Shown in pieces: positions 33,514 through 42,272 of a DNA stretch of 55,209 nt. The DNA is from Aliishimia sp965656085 (lineage in GTDB: Bacteria; Pseudomonadota; Alphaproteobacteria; Rhodobacterales; Rhodobacteraceae): positions 1 through 55,209 of the forward strand of contig CBFHJA010000030.1 in NCBI GenBank assembly GCA_965656085.1, written 5' to 3'. Below the pieces are notes generated by a model. The model was not told the origin of the DNA, searched no databases, and worked only from the letters and a program-made list of their open reading frames with translations. The position numbers and the translations under genes are program-made. The number at the start of each line of letters is the position of its first letter. Positions within the stretch are counted from its first letter, which is position 1.

Positions 33514-35067
33514 TCAATACTCCTGATTGAGCGCGTCCGCCGCCGGGATCTCGCGCTCACGGCGGGCGATATAATCCAGCAGGGCTTCGTTCACCCCCTC
33601 GTCCAGTTTTGGCTCTTCGTACTCGTTCAGCATGTCCCGCGCCGTGCGCAAGGCGCGTTCGGTGATCCCGGTGCTCCCCTCGGCAACCCATTGTTCGATT
33701 GAATTGTTGTCGAACATCTGCGGCATGAAAAACGCGCGCTGGAAATTTGCGAGCGTGTGCGGATGTCCGAGGTAGTGCCCACCCGGGCCGACATCGCCTA
33801 CCGCCCTGAGCGCCTCGTCGAAATCGTCCCAACAGATGCCTTCGGCCATCCGGTAGGCCATCGCACATTGTTCGGCGTCGACAATGAATTTCGCCATGGA
33901 GCAATGCATCCCCGCCTCGTTCCAGCCAGCCGAGTGCCAGATATAATTCGCGCCTGCCATCATGACTGCCTGTAGCGTCGTGGCGCTCTCGTAGCCGGCT
34001 TGCGCGTCGAAGGTCTTGGCCCCACCAAGCGTGTTCGAGGTGCGCCACGGCACGCCGTAGAACCGGGCCATCTGGCCAATCATGAAGTTCATCAGGCTGA
34101 TTTCCGGCGTCCCCGCCATTGGCGCGCCGGACTTCATGGAGACCGTTGACAGGTAGTGCCCGTAGATCGCGGGGCAGCCCTTGCGAACCACTTGCGTGTA
34201 GGCGAGCGCCGAAAGGGCTTCGGCATTGAGTTGCGCGACCGTCGGCGCCACCGATGCGGGCGTGTTTGCACCGCCCAAGACAAAGGGCGAGCACAGAACG
34301 GGCTGGTTGCGCCGGCAGAACGCGCGCATCGCGCCCAGCATCGTCTCGTCCCACACAAGCGGAGAGTTGCCGTTGCAATTGCCCGTTACGACCGGATGGG
34401 TCTCCATGAACTCTGCGCCAAAGAGCAGCGCACACATCTCCAGCACATCTTCGGCATTTTTCGGGCTCGTGGTCATGCCCATGAAGGTCTTGTCGGAGTG
34501 CTTCATCGACGAATAGGTGATCCGCAAATGCCGCTGGCTGATCGGGTGATCATAGGGCTCCACGATGTGATGCGCCGAAGAGTGCAGCGCGGGGAGCATG
34601 TGGCTCAGCTTGTGGAAATTCGTGAGGTCCGCAAGTGTCGGATTGCGGCGCACATCGTCGAGATCGCGCAGATAGGGTGCACCGGTCATCGGCACGAAGA
34701 TACTATGGTCGCGTCCGAAAAGGAGCGATTTTTTCGGATCGCGCGCGTGGTATGTGAAGGTTTCGGGGATTGTAGCGATCAGTTCGCGCACCAATGCACG
34801 GTCGAGATGCACGCGGTCCCCGTCCCGGATATCAGCGCCAGCACGGTTCCAGTCGGCGATGGCAACGGGATCGCGGAACACCACACCCACGTTTTCAAGG
34901 ATGTCCATGGACGCCGCATCAATCCGTGCGATCTGGTCGCTGTCCATTGGCTCGGTCAGCGGCAGACGCCGCCTGAGTGCCGGCAGCATCGTCACATCAC
35001 GGGTCTGGCGCACGGCGCGGCGCGCACCACGGCCCCGGCGGGTTGTGCCGATAGCCTCGAGGCTCAT
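33514..35067 (-). CDS. MttB-family methyltransferase (COG5598), non-pyrrolysine
   Basis: A 517-residue trimethylamine-methyltransferase-family protein read as one uninterrupted frame, so it belongs to the non-pyrrolysine branch that includes glycine-betaine and proline-betaine methyltransferases. Recognisable blocks are VGVVFRDP, TGAPYLRDLD, GNCNGNSPLVWDE and GPGGHYLGHPHTL. Start at 35067 follows GGAGGTG. Its ATG overlaps the stop of the P5CR-like gene (ATGA). The family transfers a methyl group from a quaternary amine to a corrinoid protein, but no corrinoid protein (MttC) gene lies beside it here. Aerobic roseobacters carry many such paralogues of unknown substrate. Confidence 0.92.
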   Translation of the reverse strand: MSLEAIGTTRRGRGARRAVRQTRDVTMLPALRRRLPLTEPMDSDQIARIDAASMDILENVGVVFRDPVAIADWNRAGADIRDGDRVHLDRALVRELIATIPETFTYHARDPKKSLLFGRDHSIFVPMTGAPYLRDLDDVRRNPTLADLTNFHKLSHMLPALHSSAHHIVEPYDHPISQRHLRITYSSMKHSDKTFMGMTTSPKNAEDVLEMCALLFGAEFMETHPVVTGNCNGNSPLVWDETMLGAMRAFCRRNQPVLCSPFVLGGANTPASVAPTVAQLNAEALSALAYTQVVRKGCPAIYGHYLSTVSMKSGAPMAGTPEISLMNFMIGQMARFYGVPWRTSNTLGGAKTFDAQAGYESATTLQAVMMAGANYIWHSAGWNEAGMHCSMAKFIVDAEQCAMAYRMAEGICWDDFDEALRAVGDVGPGGHYLGHPHTLANFQRAFFMPQMFDNNSIEQWVAEGSTGITERALRTARDMLNEYEEPKLDEGVNEALLDYIARREREIPAADALNQEY

Positions 35068-35828
35068 GGGTCCACCTCCATGCTGGCGGAGATTTTCGAC
35101 AGGATCGACGGAAGAGCGGCGAGGCTGCCGGCCTTCTGCAACCCCTCGACCATCTGGACATTCAGCGTGCCCGGGGTCGCCAGAGCCCACTTGGCCCCGG
35201 CCATGTCACCCGCTTTGTGCTTTGGCATATCCCGCAGAAACCCCGCGACGAGGTTGGCCACGTAGATCTCTGCCTGATCCCGATCACCGGTCTGCGCCGC
35301 CAGCCACACCGCACCGGTTTCCATGAAATCCAGCACGCCCGAGAGCAGCGTAGAAGCCGCGAAATGATCGTTCAAAGCTGCTTCGCTGGTCTGGGGCAAG
35401 ATCGGATTGTCATCGCCAAAGAGCGCCGTCAGCGCGGCAGGCGCGCCTGCGACAGGCAAGGGACAGCCGCCGTTCTCGACAAAACCGATGGGAATGGTGA
35501 CCGAGACATCGGCGACGGGCGCGCAGGCATCGGCGATCTGCGCGAGCGGAACGCCAGCCATGACTGAGATAATCTGCTGATCGGCGCGCCATGCAAGGCC
35601 CGCGACCACGTCAGCCCAGACCTGCGGGCGCAGGCAGAGGAAGATCACGTCAGAGGCATCGATCACTGCCTGATTGGGGGCCGAGGAGATACCAAGACCT
35701 GACGCGACCAATGCCGCCGCGGTTTCTGCATTGCGCTCGGACACGGCAACGCTGTGGCCCTTACGCGCCAGCGCACGGGCCATGGGCGCGGCGATATGGC
35801 CTGTTCCGATGAAACCAACGCGTATCAT
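35064..35828 (-). CDS. Pyrroline-5-carboxylate-reductase-like NAD(P)-binding protein
   Basis: A 254-residue protein with the Rossmann motif GFIGTGHIAAPM, LCLRPQ in place of ProC's VKPQ, and LATPGTLNVQMVEGLQKAG in the C-terminal dimerisation region where ProC has TSPGGTT. It is clearly ProC-related, but the housekeeping proC is at 18726, so this is a specialised imine or ketimine reductase. It is translationally coupled to the MttB-family gene. The start at 35828 (MIRVGFIG) puts the glycine motif at residue 5-11; the ribosome-binding site is weak. Confidence 0.83.
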   Translation of the reverse strand: MIRVGFIGTGHIAAPMARALARKGHSVAVSERNAETAAALVASGLGISSAPNQAVIDASDVIFLCLRPQVWADVVAGLAWRADQQIISVMAGVPLAQIADACAPVADVSVTIPIGFVENGGCPLPVAGAPAALTALFGDDNPILPQTSEAALNDHFAASTLLSGVLDFMETGAVWLAAQTGDRDQAEIYVANLVAGFLRDMPKHKAGDMAGAKWALATPGTLNVQMVEGLQKAGSLAALPSILSKISASMEVDP

Positions 35829-35834
35829 GTCCGC

Positions 35835-35852
35835 GGGTCCCGCCCGGGACCC
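35835..35852. repeat. CCCGGG-cored palindrome upstream of the P5CR-like gene
   Basis: GGGTCCCG (35835-35842) and CGGGACCC (35845-35852) form a perfect 8-bp inverted repeat with a 2-bp centre. It lies in the 109-bp gap between the aldehyde dehydrogenase stop and the P5CR-like start. It resembles the elements at 37444 and 41191. Confidence 0.5.
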
Positions 35853-35937
35853 GATCCGAGGCCTTTTGTAGCCCCTGCGCTGCGCACGCAACGGTCTCGG
35901 GTTCGGCGGCTAGGGAGAGGAGCGCTTTCGCACCACA

Positions 35938-37425
35938 TCACAGGGCCTCCTGGTCGGCGGGATCGGTCAGGTCTATCCAGATCGTTTTCAGTTCCGTGTA
36001 CTGATCATGGGCGTGCAGGCCGTTGTCCCGCCCCCCGAAGCCCGAGGCCTTGAACCCGCCAAACGGGGTCGAGATATCGCCCTCACCGTAGCAATTTACC
36101 GTCACCGTGCCGGCGTGGATATCCTTGGCAGCCCGGATCGCCTGACGGGTGTTGGCGGTGAAAACGGACGCTGCGAGACCGTATTCGGTGTCATTGGCCA
36201 GCGCGATGGCCTCGTCGGTGGAGGCCACCTCGATCACGGACAGGATCGGACCGAAAATCTCTTCGCGGGCCTTGGGATCGTCCTTCGCGACCTCGTAGAC
36301 GGTCGGCTGAACATAGCTGCCGTCGGACGCGCCGCCGACAAGCGCCCCTTCGGTGAGATAGCTGGTGACCTTCGCGCAATGTTCCGCGTCGATCAGCGCA
36401 CCCATCCGGGTCGCAGGGTCGAGCGGGTCTCCCATGCGCCACTCGCGGGTGCGGGCGGTGATTTTCTCCATCAGTTCGGCTTTGACGTCCTTATGCACGA
36501 TCAGCCGGGACGTGGCGGAGCAGTTCTCACCCATGTTCCAGAAGGCCGCATTGGTCAGATGATCCGCCACATGGTCAAGGTTTTCAGCGTCCGCCAGCAC
36601 CACGGCCGGGTTCTTGCCCCCACATTCCAAGATGACTTTCTTGAGGTTGCTGTCGGCGGCATAGCGCAGGAAGCGGCGGCCGGTCTCGGTGGAACCGGTG
36701 AAGCTGACCATGTCCACATCCATATGCAGCCCAAGCGGCTCCCCCACCGACGGGCCATCCCCCGGCAGCACCTGCAGAACGCCGCGCGGAATGCCCGCCA
36801 TATGCGCGACCTCGGCCAGACGCAGCGCCGTCATGGAGGTCTGCTCCGCGGGTTTGACGATCACCGAGCAGCCTGCCGCGAGGGCCGGGGCGATTTTCCA
36901 AGCCATCATCAGAAGCGGGAAGTTCCACGGCAGGATCGCGGCAACAACGCCTATGGGCTCGCGCACGATCATCGCGATGGCGTCCTCCTGCAACGGCGCG
37001 GTCTGATCATAGAGCTTGTCGATCGCCTCGGCGTGCCACTTGATCGTGTCGATTGTCTCGGGGATGTCGATCTCTTCGCAATCGCGGATCGGCTTGCCGC
37101 TCTCAAGGCTTTCCAGAACGGCGAATTCGCGGCGGCGGCGGGTGATAAGTTTGCAAAACTTGATCAATACATCCTTGCGCGCGGAGGGGTGAAGCTTGCG
37201 CCACGTGCCTTGAGCGAACGCTTCGCGCGCCTTTTGCACGGCGAGGTCCACATCGTCTGCGGAGGCGGTGCTGATCGTTGTGATTTCCTCGCCGGTGGCC
37301 GGGTTGACCGTCGGCATGTCAGGACCGCTGCCCTTACGATATTTGCCATCCACGAAGGGCGTGCGCGGCAGATCGAGCCCCTCGGCAATGGCTTGGTATT
37401 CGGCATGGGTGAGCAAATCGGTCAT
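35938..37425 (-). CDS. Aldehyde dehydrogenase (PuuC/betaine-aldehyde-dehydrogenase-like)
   Basis: A 495-residue NAD(P)-dependent aldehyde dehydrogenase with the cofactor block PWNFPLLM, the SFTGSTETG loop, general-base glutamate in LECGGKNPA and catalytic cysteine C302 in NMGENCSA. WHAEAIDKLYDQ is a feature shared with gamma-glutamyl-aminobutyraldehyde and related amino-aldehyde dehydrogenases. It sits between the DapA-family gene and the P5CR-like/MttB genes. Depending on the pathway it could oxidise an amino-aldehyde or 2-oxoglutarate semialdehyde. Confidence 0.93.
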   Translation of the reverse strand: MTDLLTHAEYQAIAEGLDLPRTPFVDGKYRKGSGPDMPTVNPATGEEITTISTASADDVDLAVQKAREAFAQGTWRKLHPSARKDVLIKFCKLITRRRREFAVLESLESGKPIRDCEEIDIPETIDTIKWHAEAIDKLYDQTAPLQEDAIAMIVREPIGVVAAILPWNFPLLMMAWKIAPALAAGCSVIVKPAEQTSMTALRLAEVAHMAGIPRGVLQVLPGDGPSVGEPLGLHMDVDMVSFTGSTETGRRFLRYAADSNLKKVILECGGKNPAVVLADAENLDHVADHLTNAAFWNMGENCSATSRLIVHKDVKAELMEKITARTREWRMGDPLDPATRMGALIDAEHCAKVTSYLTEGALVGGASDGSYVQPTVYEVAKDDPKAREEIFGPILSVIEVASTDEAIALANDTEYGLAASVFTANTRQAIRAAKDIHAGTVTVNCYGEGDISTPFGGFKASGFGGRDNGLHAHDQYTELKTIWIDLTDPADQEAL

Positions 37426-37443
37426 GTTACTGTCTCCGTCGCG

Positions 37444-37462
37444 CCCCGGACGTGATCCGGGG
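37444..37462. repeat. Palindromic hairpin between DapA-family and aldehyde dehydrogenase genes
   Basis: CCCCGGA (37444-37450) and TCCGGGG (37456-37462) form a perfect 7-bp stem with a 5-nt loop, 18 bp upstream of the aldehyde dehydrogenase start in a 100-bp gap. It resembles the elements at 35835 and 41191, which also occupy gaps between cistrons. Confidence 0.5.
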
Positions 37463-37525
37463 CCGCGCAGTCTGAAGCGTCACGTTTTGAACGGCGATGT
37501 CCCGGGACGGGTGTTTCAGAGATCC

Positions 37526-38431
37526 TCATCGCGCGCCCTCGATTGCCGCGATGGCTGCATGCATCGTCCGGATCACTTCTTCGAGCTGGCGCTTGTCATC
37601 CTTGTTGAGAGGTTGCAGCGGTTTACGCGGCGGCCCTGCATCAATCCCCCGTGTCGAGAGCCCATGCTTGATGCATTGCACGAACTTTCCCCCCTGTTCG
37701 AGCACCCGCATCAGCGGCAGCATCGCAGACATGATCGCGCGGCCCTTGGTGAAATCCCCCTCCACCGCGCAGGCCTGATAGAGCGCGATATGAGCCTCGG
37801 GCGCGAAGTTGGACCCGGCACAGACCCACGACCGCGCCCCCCAAGCGAAGAATTCCAGCGCTTGGTCGTCCATCCCGCAGGACAGCGCGATATGCGGGTA
37901 GTCGCGCGCCAGCATATGCAGCCGATTGGGATCGCCGGAGCTTTCCTTGATCGCGCAGAAATTCGGGGATTTGCCAAGCCGATCGAGGCACTCCTCATCC
38001 ATGTTCACCGACATCCGGCCGGGGTAGTTGTAGAGCATCACCGGCAAGTTTGCCGCCCGGTCGATAGCCAGCGCGTGCAACGCGATCTCGCGGCCCGTCG
38101 GATAGGCATAAGGCGGCGTGGCGATGAGCAGCGCATCGGCGCCGGCATCCACTGCGCGGGCGGCATATTCGACGCTGTCCTCGGTCCGCATCGCGCCCGT
38201 GCCAACGATCATCGGGAGGCGGTCGCCGATCATCTTGCGCACCCGGCCCATCAGCCACACGCGCTCCTCCATGGTCTGCGCATAATACTCGCCCGTAGTG
38301 CCCGCGACGATGATCCCGTGAACGCCCGCCGCGATCAGATGCTCGACCGTGGCTTCAAGCGCCGCCTCATTGCAGGTGAAGTCACCATTATAAGGCGTGA
38401 CGAGCGGGGTATAGATGCCCTCAAAGCGCAT
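37526..38431 (-). CDS. DapA/NAL-family aldolase or deaminase
   Basis: A 301-residue class-I aldolase-fold protein of the dihydrodipicolinate synthase/N-acetylneuraminate lyase family. It has GTTGE at 44-48, the Y134 region (YNYPGR) and Schiff-base lysine K162 in CAIKESSGD. The family includes DapA, sugar-acid aldolases, 2-keto-3-deoxy acid dehydratases and the deaminase of hydroxyproline catabolism. A GntR regulator overlaps its start by 11 bp and an aldehyde dehydrogenase follows, a layout also seen in hydroxyproline and keto-deoxy-acid pathways. Product cannot be fixed from sequence alone. Confidence 0.9.
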   Translation of the reverse strand: MRFEGIYTPLVTPYNGDFTCNEAALEATVEHLIAAGVHGIIVAGTTGEYYAQTMEERVWLMGRVRKMIGDRLPMIVGTGAMRTEDSVEYAARAVDAGADALLIATPPYAYPTGREIALHALAIDRAANLPVMLYNYPGRMSVNMDEECLDRLGKSPNFCAIKESSGDPNRLHMLARDYPHIALSCGMDDQALEFFAWGARSWVCAGSNFAPEAHIALYQACAVEGDFTKGRAIMSAMLPLMRVLEQGGKFVQCIKHGLSTRGIDAGPPRKPLQPLNKDDKRQLEEVIRTMHAAIAAIEGAR

Positions 38432-39128
38432 GTTGCGATCCTTTCACGGCAGCGGTCACATCGAGCGGGAGAGGGTCGGGGCGCACGAAGCGCTCGATGC
38501 GATCTTTGGACAGGTCCCAGTGCTGCAAGGTGAGTTCGGTAACGCGAGCGACGTCGCGCGCGGCAATCGCCGTGATCATCGCGTCGTGCTGGTCTTGCGC
38601 CTTGGCGACAAGCCCGGCCTCGGCTTGCGTCGCGGGGCGGTAGAACGTCTGGCTGAGGCGCGTGTGATCGATCAGCATCCGGTTCAGCGCGGGGGCAAGA
38701 TAGGGGTTACGGGCCATCTCACCAATGATCTCGTGAAAGCGGTGATTGCGAAGCGCCGCCGCACCCGCATCCCCTGCCGTGTTGGCGGCTGCGAAGGCTG
38801 CTTGAACCCCGCGCAGGTCGGCAAGCTGCGCCTCGGTGCGATGCTCGGCGGCAAGGCGGGCGATATTGGCGTAGACCAAGGGGGCGGTCTGGAAGAAGAC
38901 CCGCAGCGTGGTGATGTCCATCGGCGAGACCTTGGCGCCGCGATTGTCTTCCTGACGGGCAAAGCCTGCGCCGGTCAGACGTTGCAGCACCTCGCGCATC
39001 GGGGTGCGCGACATGCCGTAGTGCTCTGCGAGCTTGGCCTCGTCCAACGCGCTCCCGGGCTCCAGATCGGTGGAGAGAATGCGGGCCTTGAGATCGGCAA
39101 GGCAGGTGTCTTTGGCGTTTGCAGGCAT
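38421..39128 (-). CDS. GntR-family regulator with FCD domain
   Basis: A 235-residue FadR-subfamily regulator with a winged helix at about 8-72 (DEAKLAEHYGMSRTPMREVLQRL) and a helical FCD effector domain at about 85-215, including FHEIIGEMARNPYL and the later histidine DQHDAMI that usually binds a metal. Start at 39128 (MPANAKDT) gives the normal length; a palindromic operator lies just upstream. It is the first gene of the leftward amine cluster and overlaps the DapA-family gene. Confidence 0.92.
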   Translation of the reverse strand: MPANAKDTCLADLKARILSTDLEPGSALDEAKLAEHYGMSRTPMREVLQRLTGAGFARQEDNRGAKVSPMDITTLRVFFQTAPLVYANIARLAAEHRTEAQLADLRGVQAAFAAANTAGDAGAAALRNHRFHEIIGEMARNPYLAPALNRMLIDHTRLSQTFYRPATQAEAGLVAKAQDQHDAMITAIAARDVARVTELTLQHWDLSKDRIERFVRPDPLPLDVTAAVKGSQHAL

Positions 39129-39141
39129 CGTGTCGACTCGT

Positions 39142-39160
39142 TGTATACATAATGCATACA
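39142..39160. promoter_or_regulatory. Probable operator of the GntR/FCD regulator
   Basis: TGTATACATAATGCATACA is a 19-bp near-perfect palindrome (two mismatched pairs and an unpaired centre), 13 bp upstream of the GntR start. TGTATAC-type half-sites are usual for FCD-type GntR proteins. The site is AT-rich against a GC-rich background. It suggests autoregulation and control of the downstream catabolic genes. Confidence 0.65.
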
Positions 39161-39303
39161 CATTGGCGCAAGCTGCAGCAAGTCTCGTTTGGCGCGCAGG
39201 CCTCACCCAAACGCCCTCTTACCCAAAACATCACAGAGACCCGCCTCGACGGGCCGGGCGTCCCGCTACCTTGTTCACTTTGCAAAGAAAACTCTCAAGA
39301 GCA

Positions 39304-39320
39304 CGAGAATGGAATTCTCG
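39304..39320 (-). terminator. Terminator candidate after the TRAP operon
   Basis: CGAGAAT (39304-39310) and ATTCTCG (39314-39320) form a perfect 7-bp stem with a 3-nt loop, 26 bp beyond the dctM stop. On the minus strand a T-rich stretch (GTTTTCTTT) follows about 14 nt later. It separates the TRAP operon from the GntR-led cluster in the 218-bp gap. Confidence 0.5.
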
Positions 39321-39346
39321 CTTGCGCAGCAACCCGGCGCAGGCCG

Positions 39347-40654
39347 CTAGAGCCCCGGCAACCAAGTCGCGAGAGGGGGGAAGGCGATCAGCAGCGCAAC
39401 AAGGGCAAGCGAGCACAGGATGAACGGAATCGCGCTGAAGTAAATATCGCGCATCGTGGTGTCCTTGGGCGCGACGCCCTTCATCACGAAAAGGAGTAGC
39501 CCGAACGGCGGCGTCGTGAAGCTGATCTCCAGCGCCAGCAGCATGATCAACCCGAACCAGACCAGATCGAAGCCCAGCGAGTTCGCCAGAGGGAAGAAGA
39601 TCGGGACCGTCAGCAGCATGATCGAGATCTGCTCCATGAACATGCCAAGAAGCAGCAGCACGGCGAACATCACGAGCAGCATGGCGACAGGGTCCAGATC
39701 GAAGCCGATGGCCCAGTTGACGAGACCGCGCGAGGCCCCGGAGAAGGCAAGCAGTTGGCTGAAGGTCGCGGAGCCGAACACGATCAGATAGGCCATCAGC
39801 GTCACCCGGAGCGCACCGGTGATGGATTTGCGCAGCGCCTCAAGCGTCAAGCACCGGAACACCGCAGCGAGGATCAGGACCCCCAGCGCGCCAAACGCGG
39901 CGGCCTCGGACGGCGTCACGATACCGCCCACCATCAGCGCGATGATCACGATCATTACACCTACCATCGGCACCACGTCACGGATCAGGACACCCACCTT
40001 CTGCAAAGCGGTCATCGGCTCGACCTCATAGGCCGGGGCGGCGTCAGGATCGATCCGGGTCTGCAGCCAGATCGTTGCGATGTAAAAGCCCGCAAGGATC
40101 AGGCCGGGGATCACACCGGCGATGAGCAGCGCGGCCACGTCGATTTGCGCGAGCGTGGCAAGCAGCACGGCCAGCGCCGAGGGCGGGATGATGATGGCCA
40201 GCCCGCCGGTGCCAAGGATCGGCCCGATGGACATGTGCTTCTTGTAGCCCCGCGCGTTCATCTCCGGCACCATCAGCGAGCCGAGCAGCGCCGTGGAGCC
40301 CATCGAGGAGCCCGAGAGCGTCGAGAACCCGGTCCCGCCGAGCACGGTCACATAAGACAAACGCCCCGGCAGCTTGCCGAGCAGCTTGTCGATGGCGGTG
40401 AACATGCGGTTGCCGAGGCCGGTATGGTAGAAAATCTCCCCCATCAGCAGGAAGAGCGGGATCGGCACCAGCGCGTATTTGGTGAGCGCCCCGACGCCAT
40501 TGTTGAGGAGTTGAACCACGCCGCGCTCGCCGCCCATGAACACCCACGCGCCGACGATATTCGCCGCCAGAAAAGCCAGCGCGACCGGCATGCCGACCGC
40601 CATCAACACGATGATCGTGCCGAGCAAAAGGGCGAGCGCTTCGAACCATTCCAT
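39347..40654 (-). CDS. dctM: TRAP transporter large permease (DctM)
   Basis: A 435-residue, very hydrophobic protein of the DctM family with about 12 membrane helices. Recognisable family blocks are VGMPVALAFLAAN, GFSTLSGSSMGSTALLGSLMVPEM and the C-terminal LLALEISFTTPPFGLLLFVMKG. Its start shares one base with the dctQ stop (TAATG). It forms the ion-coupled channel with DctQ and takes substrate from DctP. Confidence 0.96.
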   Translation of the reverse strand: MEWFEALALLLGTIIVLMAVGMPVALAFLAANIVGAWVFMGGERGVVQLLNNGVGALTKYALVPIPLFLLMGEIFYHTGLGNRMFTAIDKLLGKLPGRLSYVTVLGGTGFSTLSGSSMGSTALLGSLMVPEMNARGYKKHMSIGPILGTGGLAIIIPPSALAVLLATLAQIDVAALLIAGVIPGLILAGFYIATIWLQTRIDPDAAPAYEVEPMTALQKVGVLIRDVVPMVGVMIVIIALMVGGIVTPSEAAAFGALGVLILAAVFRCLTLEALRKSITGALRVTLMAYLIVFGSATFSQLLAFSGASRGLVNWAIGFDLDPVAMLLVMFAVLLLLGMFMEQISIMLLTVPIFFPLANSLGFDLVWFGLIMLLALEISFTTPPFGLLLFVMKGVAPKDTTMRDIYFSAIPFILCSLALVALLIAFPPLATWLPGL

Positions 40655-41160
40655 TATTCGTGTATCCCCGCTTCGCCCGTGTGCAGCAGGTCGGGCCCGA
40701 CCACGAAGCGCATGAATTCAATCGCCATGATCCCGAAGCTGAGCGGGAAGGCGATGGTGAGCAGCCAGCGCGGGTAATAATAGGCGCGCACGTCAAAATT
40801 GTTGCGCTCGATATTGGTAGCGACGAGGTCCGCCCCGTACCATGTGAGGATCGCGCAAACAACGACGCAGGCCAGCGCCACGGTGCGCGACACGATCCGG
40901 CGCAGCCCGTCCGGGAGCGCGGCGGTTACCAGTTCGATATGCACATGACCCTTTTCTCGCACCAGCCATGGCGCGCCGAGCATGGTCATGTAGAGCAACC
41001 CATACTCACCAGAGGTAAAGAGCCATGCGAAAGGCTGAAGGCCGAGGTTGCGCATCACGACAGACGTCACCACAGAGACCATCAGCCAGACCAGCGTGGC
41101 CCCGGCGAGGATCGCCATCAGCGTGACGAGCGCGTTGTAGGCGCGGGTTATGGCCTGCAT
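40654..41160 (-). CDS. dctQ: TRAP transporter small permease (DctQ)
   Basis: A 168-residue membrane protein with four hydrophobic segments and the DctQ pattern around PFAWLFTSGEYGLLYMTMLGAPWLVREKGHV and HIELV. It starts 101 bp after dctP, across a gap containing strong hairpins, and is coupled to dctM by TAATG. Confidence 0.93.
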   Translation of the reverse strand: MQAITRAYNALVTLMAILAGATLVWLMVSVVTSVVMRNLGLQPFAWLFTSGEYGLLYMTMLGAPWLVREKGHVHIELVTAALPDGLRRIVSRTVALACVVVCAILTWYGADLVATNIERNNFDVRAYYYPRWLLTIAFPLSFGIMAIEFMRFVVGPDLLHTGEAGIHE

Positions 41161-41190
41161 GGGGACTGCCCTTTGAAATCAGAAACACAC

Positions 41191-41235
41191 GTCCCGGGCG
41201 CAGACCCGGGACCTCGACCAAATGGCGCGAGGTCC
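41191..41235. repeat. Overlapping hairpins between dctP and dctQ
   Basis: GTCCCGGG (41191-41198)/CCCGGGAC (41205-41212) and GGACCTCG (41209-41216)/CGAGGTCC (41228-41235) are two perfect 8-bp stems that share bases, so they are mutually exclusive. They lie 26 bp beyond the dctP stop. They may protect or attenuate the transcript so that DctP exceeds the permeases, and are similar to the palindromes at 35835 and 37444. Confidence 0.55.
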
Positions 41236-41261
41236 CGGATCAGGTTAGGGACGGGAGGTGC

Positions 41262-42272
41262 TTAGTCGGCTGCCGGGTCGTAGAACAGCTCGATCAGGCG
41301 GTCATAATTGCCGTCACCCTGCGGGCTATCCGCCATCAGGCCCTTCATGCGCTCCCAAGTCTTCTCACGGGCCGCTGCGAGGTAGTTGGCCTTGGCCTCG
41401 CCTTCGAGGCTGATGACTGTCATGCCTGCGGCGTCCAGCGCTGCGAAATCCTCGTCGCGCTTCGTGCGCAGCGCCGCGACACTGTCTTTCTCATGCTGGA
41501 TCGCCACGTCCTGCAGGATCGTTTTGGCCTCGTCGGACAGGCTGTCCCACTTGTCGAGGTTCACGATCACGCCGAGGTCGGTGGAGAAGAAGCAGGGCTC
41601 AATCCGGTAGTTCAGGAACTCGTTCCACTTCAGGTCGATCAAGCCGATCTGCGTCCAGCCGGTCGCGTCCACGACACCGCGTTGCAGCGCGGAATAGACC
41701 TCGCCGGTGGGCAGGTCGATCACCTGCGCGCCAAGGTAGTTGGTGAAGAACGCGTTATAGACCGCATTGCCGCGCAGCTTCAGGCCTTCAACTTCGAGGT
41801 TACCGTCCGCATCGAAGGACGGCTCGTTGCGGGTCCAGAGGTTGTAGCACACGCCAGAGTCGAACCAGCCGAGATACTTGAGGCCCATCTTCTCCTGATG
41901 AATCTCGTCGATCAGCGCGATGCCGCCGTTTTCACGGGTCTCGACCGCTGTCAGGTTGGAGGCCACCATCGCGTCTTTCTCGGGCAGCGAGCCGCCATAG
42001 AACGAGCCGGGCGTGTAGACCATGTCGACGATCCCGTCGCGCACCGCGTCGGGCTGTTGGAACATGCCGATGGCCTCGGGGCCGCCACGCACTTCGATTT
42101 GGACGACGCCCTCGCCCGCTTCATTGACCTTGTCGACAAAGCTCAGGAAGGACTGCGTGTAAATCAGGCTCTCGGGGAAGGCGTGAACGGCGGTGATCGT
42201 CTCCTGCGCGGTTGCGACCGAGCCGAAGCTGATCGCGCCCGCCATGAGCGTGGCTGCGAATGTGTGTTTCAT
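41262..42272 (-). CDS. dctP: TRAP transporter substrate-binding protein (DctP)
   Basis: A 336-residue periplasmic protein with a signal peptide cleaved probably after ATA at about residue 23 and the DctP fold. It contains the LRGN segment, where an arginine usually binds the substrate carboxylate, and the downstream DLPTGEVYSALQRGVVDAT block. AAGGAG precedes the ATG at 42272, which overlaps the leuD-like stop (ATGA). A carboxylate ligand is likely, fitting a dicarboxylate pathway. Confidence 0.94.
   Translation of the reverse strand: MKHTFAATLMAGAISFGSVATAQETITAVHAFPESLIYTQSFLSFVDKVNEAGEGVVQIEVRGGPEAIGMFQQPDAVRDGIVDMVYTPGSFYGGSLPEKDAMVASNLTAVETRENGGIALIDEIHQEKMGLKYLGWFDSGVCYNLWTRNEPSFDADGNLEVEGLKLRGNAVYNAFFTNYLGAQVIDLPTGEVYSALQRGVVDATGWTQIGLIDLKWNEFLNYRIEPCFFSTDLGVIVNLDKWDSLSDEAKTILQDVAIQHEKDSVAALRTKRDEDFAALDAAGMTVISLEGEAKANYLAAAREKTWERMKGLMADSPQGDGNYDRLIELFYDPAAD

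Noticed and set aside
33514..35067. Pyrrolysine-type trimethylamine methyltransferase
   Set aside because: The frame is uninterrupted by an in-frame amber codon, and no pyl genes are seen.
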